Positions 60,722-64,000 of a stretch of 64,000 nt of DNA are shown here, in pieces. This DNA is from Nonomuraea spiralis (GTDB taxonomy: Bacteria; Actinomycetota; Actinomycetes; Streptosporangiales; Streptosporangiaceae), in assembly GCF_014648435.1 (NCBI RefSeq), contig NZ_BMRC01000017.1, positions 124,001-188,000 of the forward strand, read 5' to 3'. The translations under genes were made by a program, and so were the position numbers. Position 1 is the stretch's first letter. Every line of letters starts with the position of its first letter. Under the pieces are notes generated by a model. The model searched no databases. It was not told where the DNA came from and saw only the letters and a list, made by a program, of their open reading frames with translations.

Positions 60722-61216
60722 GTGAAGATCGGGATCGTCATGGGGTCCGACTCCGACTGGCCCGTGATGAAGGCCGCGGCCGAGGCGGTGGCGGAGTTCG
60801 GGGTGCCCTTCGAGGCGGACGTCGTCTCGGCCCACCGCATGCCGGTCGAGATGATCGAGTACGGGCGGCAGGCGGCCTCCCGCGGCATCAGCGTGATCAT
60901 CGCCGGGGCCGGCGGGGCGGCGCACCTGCCGGGCATGCTGGCCTCGGTGACGCCGCTGCCCGTGATCGGGGTGCCGGTGCCGCTGAAGTACCTCGACGGG
61001 ATGGACTCCCTGTTGTCGATCGTCCAGATGCCGGCCGGGGTGCCGGTGGCCACGGTCGCCGTCGGCGGGGCGCGCAACGCGGGGCTCTTGGCCGTACGCA
61101 TCCTGGGGGTGTCCGACGCCGGGCTGCGGGAGCGTATGGAGGAGTTCCAGGTGCGGCTCAAGGAGCAGGCCCACGCCAAGGGCGAGAAACTACGCGCAGA
61201 GGCCGCAGAGCTCTGA
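60722..61216 (+). CDS. purE: N5-carboxyaminoimidazole ribonucleotide mutase
   Basis: The product is 164 residues from GTG 60722. It has the family signature MGSDSDWPVM, SAHRMP and GAGGAAHLPGM, which form the active site. It rearranges N5-CAIR to CAIR, directly after PurK. The 3' end (GAGCTCTGAG) is repeated twice more in the intergenic DNA that follows. Confidence 0.97.
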   Translation: MKIGIVMGSDSDWPVMKAAAEAVAEFGVPFEADVVSAHRMPVEMIEYGRQAASRGISVIIAGAGGAAHLPGMLASVTPLPVIGVPVPLKYLDGMDSLLSIVQMPAGVPVATVAVGGARNAGLLAVRILGVSDAGLRERMEEFQVRLKEQAHAKGEKLRAEAAEL

Positions 61217-61575
61217 GGTGAGCTGCGGGGGCCGCCGCAGGAGCTCTGAGCTGCGGGAAGGTCGTCAGGGCTTTGGGGGCGGGCACGTCCTCGGAGCTCT
61301 GAGCAGGCCCCTGAGCGCTTCAAGCCGGGCCGGGCACCCAGGAGGTCTCCGGGCGCCCGGCGGCGAGCCATGGGATGCCTCACGGGCGGCTGAGCGCCCG
61401 CGAGGATCCATGGTGGGACGTACGGGCACCTGCGAGGATCCGTGGTGGGGCATGTGAGCGCCCGTGAGGACCCGCGCGCGGGAACGTGGGTGTCCCGGTG
61501 TCCCAGCGACGGGATGTCGCTGGGCTCTTGGGCGGGCTGGCTTGTGGGTGCCCAGGGGGCGGGCCGGCGATGGGC
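61217..61575. other. 359-bp repeat-rich intergenic region between purE and ugd
   Basis: No gene is supported. It contains three copies of GAGCTCTGAG (the first ending in the purE stop) and three 32-bp tandem repeats (61392-61487). GC-rich open frames on both strands look like artefacts. Confidence 0.6.
61392..61487. repeat. Three 32-bp tandem repeats
   Basis: The units are 61392-61423, 61424-61455 and 61456-61487, with the core GAGGATCC / GAGGATCC / GAGGACCC falling exactly 32 bases apart. The unit consensus begins GAGCGCCCGCGAGGAT. The flanks may hold decayed further copies. Confidence 0.8.
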
Positions 61576-62889
61576 TTATGGGCGGCCGAGGGCGCGGTAG
61601 TGCCAGCCGGCCGAGCGCCACACCTCGGAGTTGAGCGCGTTGCGGCCGTCGACGATGCGCCGGGTCGCGACCACCGCGCCCAGTTCCTCCGGATCGAGTT
61701 CCAGGAACTCCTGCCACTCGGTCAGCAGCAACACCACATGCGCCCCGCGGACCGCCTCGACGGCCGACTCGCCGTAGTTCAGCTCCGGGTGAGCCTTACG
61801 AGCGTTGTCGAGCGCGATCGGGTCGTAGACGGTGACCTGTCCGCCCTGGTGGCCGATCGTCACGGCGACGTCGAGAGCGGGTGAGTCGCGGATGTCGTCC
61901 GAGTTCGGCTTGAAGGCCGCGCCCAGCACACCGACCGTGCACCCGTGGAAGGACCCGCCCGCCAGCTCCCTGGCCAGGTCGACCATACGGGCACGGCGGC
62001 GCATGTTGATCGCGTCGACCTCGCGCAGGAACGTCAGCGCCTGGTCGGCCCCCAGCTCGCCGGCCCGCGCCATGAAGGCCCTGATGTCCTTGGGCAGGCA
62101 GCCGCCGCCGAAGCCGAGCCCGGCGTTGAGGAAGCGCCCGCCGATGCGGTCGTCGTACGAAAGCGCCTCGGAGAGCTGCTTGACGTCGGCGTGCGCGGCC
62201 TCGCAGACCTCGGCCATGGCGTTGATGAAGGAGATCTTGGTGGCGAGGAAGGCGTTCGCCGCCGTCTTGACCAGCTCCGAAGTCGCGAAGTCGGTCACCA
62301 CGAACGGGACGTCGCCGAGCGGCTCGTACACCTCGCGCAGCACCTTCTCGGCCCGGTCGGAGCGCACGCCGAGCACGATGCGGTCGGGGTGGAGGGTGTC
62401 CTCGACCGCGAAGCCCTCGCGCAGGAACTCCGGGTTCCACGCCAGCTCGACGCCGACGCCCGCCGGAGCCAGGCGGGCGAGCTTGTCGGCCAGCCGCTCG
62501 GCGGTGCCGACCGGTACGGTCGACTTGCCCACGACCAGGCACTCGCGGTCGAGAAGCGGTGCGAGCGACTCGACGGCGTTGTCCATGTACGTCACGTCGG
62601 CGGCGTACTCGCCCTTCTTCTGGGGCGTGCCGACGCAGACGAAGTGCACGTCGCCGAAGGCGGCGACCTCTTCGTACGAGCTGGTGAAGCGAAGGCGTCC
62701 GGAGTCGAGCCCACGGCGGAGCACGGGTTCCAGCCCGGGCTCGTGGATGGGGAGCTCACCGTTGTTCAGCCGGCGGATCTTGTCCGCGTCAATGTCGAGG
62801 CCCAGGACTTCGAATCCGAGATCCGCCATGCAGGACGCATGCGTGATGCCCAGGTATCCGGTCCCGATCACCGTGAGGCGATATGGCAC
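61576..62889 (-). CDS. ugd: UDP-glucose 6-dehydrogenase
   Basis: This 437-residue protein has the NAD site VIGTGYLGITHA at the N-terminus, the catalytic cysteine in GFGGGCLPKD at about residue 263, and the lysine of ELVKTAANAFLATKISFIN. It makes UDP-glucuronate for cell-surface glycans. It faces the purE gene and is divergent from the acyl-CoA dehydrogenase. With the GtrA gene it suggests surface sugar metabolism in this region. Confidence 0.95.
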   Translation of the reverse strand: MPYRLTVIGTGYLGITHASCMADLGFEVLGLDIDADKIRRLNNGELPIHEPGLEPVLRRGLDSGRLRFTSSYEEVAAFGDVHFVCVGTPQKKGEYAADVTYMDNAVESLAPLLDRECLVVGKSTVPVGTAERLADKLARLAPAGVGVELAWNPEFLREGFAVEDTLHPDRIVLGVRSDRAEKVLREVYEPLGDVPFVVTDFATSELVKTAANAFLATKISFINAMAEVCEAAHADVKQLSEALSYDDRIGGRFLNAGLGFGGGCLPKDIRAFMARAGELGADQALTFLREVDAINMRRRARMVDLARELAGGSFHGCTVGVLGAAFKPNSDDIRDSPALDVAVTIGHQGGQVTVYDPIALDNARKAHPELNYGESAVEAVRGAHVVLLLTEWQEFLELDPEELGAVVATRRIVDGRNALNSEVWRSAGWHYRALGRP

Positions 62890-63013
62890 GAGCGAGCTCC
62901 TTTCGATCGCCAGGCATGCTACCGGCCCCCGCTACCTCCTTCGTGCCACCCGCTCCTGTTCGCAAACTGTACTAGCTGGTAACAAAGTGCTCGGACGTCC
63001 TAGTATCTGATGC

Positions 63014-64000
63014 ATGAGCTTCCCTCTCTATGCGCCCGCCGAAGAGCACGACATGCTCAGGGAGACGGTTCGCGCCCTGGCCGACGAGAAGATCGCCCCG
63101 CAGGCCGCGGCGGCCGACGAGTCCGAAGAGTTCCCCTGGGACGTCTACAAGTCCCTCGTCGCGGCCGACCTGCACGCCGTACACGTCCCCGAGGAGTACG
63201 AGGGCGCCGGCGCGGACGCGCTGGCCACGGTGATCGTCATCGAGGAGGTCGCGCGGGCCTGCGCGTCGTCCTCGCTCATCCCCGCGGTCAACAAGCTGGG
63301 CACCGTCCCGCTCCTGCTCTCGGCCTCCGAGGAGCTCAAGCAGCGTTACCTCGCGCCGGTGGCGAGGGGCGAGGCCATGTTCTCGTACGCGCTGTCGGAG
63401 CCGGAGGCCGGCTCCGACGCCGCCGCGATGAAGACCCGCGCGGTCCTCGACGGCGACCACTACGTGCTCAACGGCACCAAGATGTGGATCACCAACGCCG
63501 GCGTGTCCGAGTACTACACGCTGATGGCCGTGACGGACCCGTCCGCGGGCGCCCGGGGCATCTCCGCCTTCGTCGTGGAGAAGTCCGACGAAGGGGTGTC
63601 CTTCGGCCCGAAGGAGAAGAAGCTCGGCATCAAGGCCTCGCCGACCCGCCAGGTCATCCTGGAGAACGTACGCATCCCCGCGTCCCGCATGATCGGCGAG
63701 CCCGGCACCGGCTTCAAGACGGCCCTCGCCACCCTCGACCACACCCGCATCACCATCGCCGCCCAGGCGCTGGGCATCGCCCAGGGCGCCCTCGACTACG
63801 CGATCGGCTACGTCAAGGAACGCAAGCAGTTCGGCCGCGCGATCGCCGACTTCCAGGGCCTGCAGTTCATGATCGCCGACATGGCCATGAAGCTGGAGGC
63901 GGCCAGGCAGCTGACGTACCACGCCGCCGCCAAGTCCGAACTGGCGATGCACGGCCGTCCGCAGAAGGACCTGACGTTCCTGTCGAGCGCCGCCAAGTGC
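63014..64000 (+). CDS. Acyl-CoA dehydrogenase, 3' end beyond the window
   Basis: The frame from ATG 63014 (MSFPLYAPAEEHDMLRE) is open to the last base, 329 codons. Motifs are AYALSEPEAGSDAAAMKTRA-type FAD loop (YALSEPEAGSDA), KMWITNAG, and QFGRAIADFQGLQFMIADM, normal for the family. The catalytic glutamate region lies in the missing part. Family members oxidise acyl-CoA to enoyl-CoA, with FAD. It is divergent from ugd with a 124-bp gap. Confidence 0.93.
   Translation, partial: MSFPLYAPAEEHDMLRETVRALADEKIAPQAAAADESEEFPWDVYKSLVAADLHAVHVPEEYEGAGADALATVIVIEEVARACASSSLIPAVNKLGTVPLLLSASEELKQRYLAPVARGEAMFSYALSEPEAGSDAAAMKTRAVLDGDHYVLNGTKMWITNAGVSEYYTLMAVTDPSAGARGISAFVVEKSDEGVSFGPKEKKLGIKASPTRQVILENVRIPASRMIGEPGTGFKTALATLDHTRITIAAQALGIAQGALDYAIGYVKERKQFGRAIADFQGLQFMIADMAMKLEAARQLTYHAAAKSELAMHGRPQKDLTFLSSAAKC

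Noticed and set aside
61265..61717. 150-codon minus-strand frame in the purE-ugd gap
   Set aside because: Arg/Pro-rich composition over tandem repeats, overlaps the ugd 3' end, with no ribosome site; judged an artefact.

Overview
The window is high-GC DNA from an actinomycete. It carries mycothiol-dependent formaldehyde detoxification genes, IdeR-type iron boxes, an acyl-CoA carboxylase beta/epsilon pair, WXG100/EccB/EccC type VII secretion genes, a Flp/Tad pilus locus and many GTG starts. Gene content fits a Streptosporangiales-like genus such as Nonomuraea, but the genus is an inference. No rRNA, tRNA, CRISPR array, insertion sequence or prophage was recognised.

Region 1 (1-18753) is an unusual type VII (ESX-like) secretion neighbourhood. 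It holds a YbaB-like protein, two WXG100 proteins with YxxxD/E export motifs, and two copies of a two-gene cassette (a small WPGL protein followed by a long WXG-like protein with a low-complexity body and an acidic D-W tail). A third long protein carries 15 pentapeptide repeats of PDQKI type. Two membrane proteins of similar layout bracket the array, and a secreted M23 peptidase sits inside it. The machinery genes present are eccB and a large FHA-containing EccC/EssC-like ATPase, both on the minus strand. eccD, eccE and mycP are not in the window. Between them lie a decayed ECF sigma pseudogene, an intact ECF sigma/anti-sigma-like pair, and an ArsR regulator divergent from a membrane alpha/beta hydrolase.

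Region 2 (19105-29310) is a compact Flp/Tad locus of twelve consecutive plus-strand genes: CpaB/SAF-like, CpaE/TadZ-like, TadA, TadB, TadC, Flp pilin, three TadE/TadG-like pseudopilins, a 903-residue membrane LysM-BTAD protein, a lipoprotein and a further conserved protein. Nine neighbouring pairs overlap; gaps of one to two bases precede the TadZ-like gene and tadB, and a 70-base gap precedes the LysM-BTAD gene.

Region 3 (29307-43252) is mixed. It has a MarR regulator whose divergent partner seems to have been lost, alkylation repair (an AdaA-AlkA fusion plus Ogt), an MFS exporter with a DUF5937/ArsR regulator, a NYN-domain protein, accD-accE, an ABC exporter, PEP carboxylase and an epoxide hydrolase.

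Region 4 (43424-46360) holds two tandem paralogous secreted proteins built of repeated two-cysteine beta domains. They share a spaced 40-bp upstream element. The second has a perfect 15-bp hairpin that buries its start codon.

Region 5 (46364-64000) is mostly housekeeping: fdhD and an FdhF/YdeP oxidoreductase, birA, a PH-domain protein, an Rv1264-like adenylate cyclase, mycothiol-dependent formaldehyde dehydrogenase plus a metallo-hydrolase, an iron-regulated bfd-bfr operon, a TetR regulator, a two-component system, GtrA, purK-purE, UDP-glucose dehydrogenase, and the start of an acyl-CoA dehydrogenase that runs off the end.
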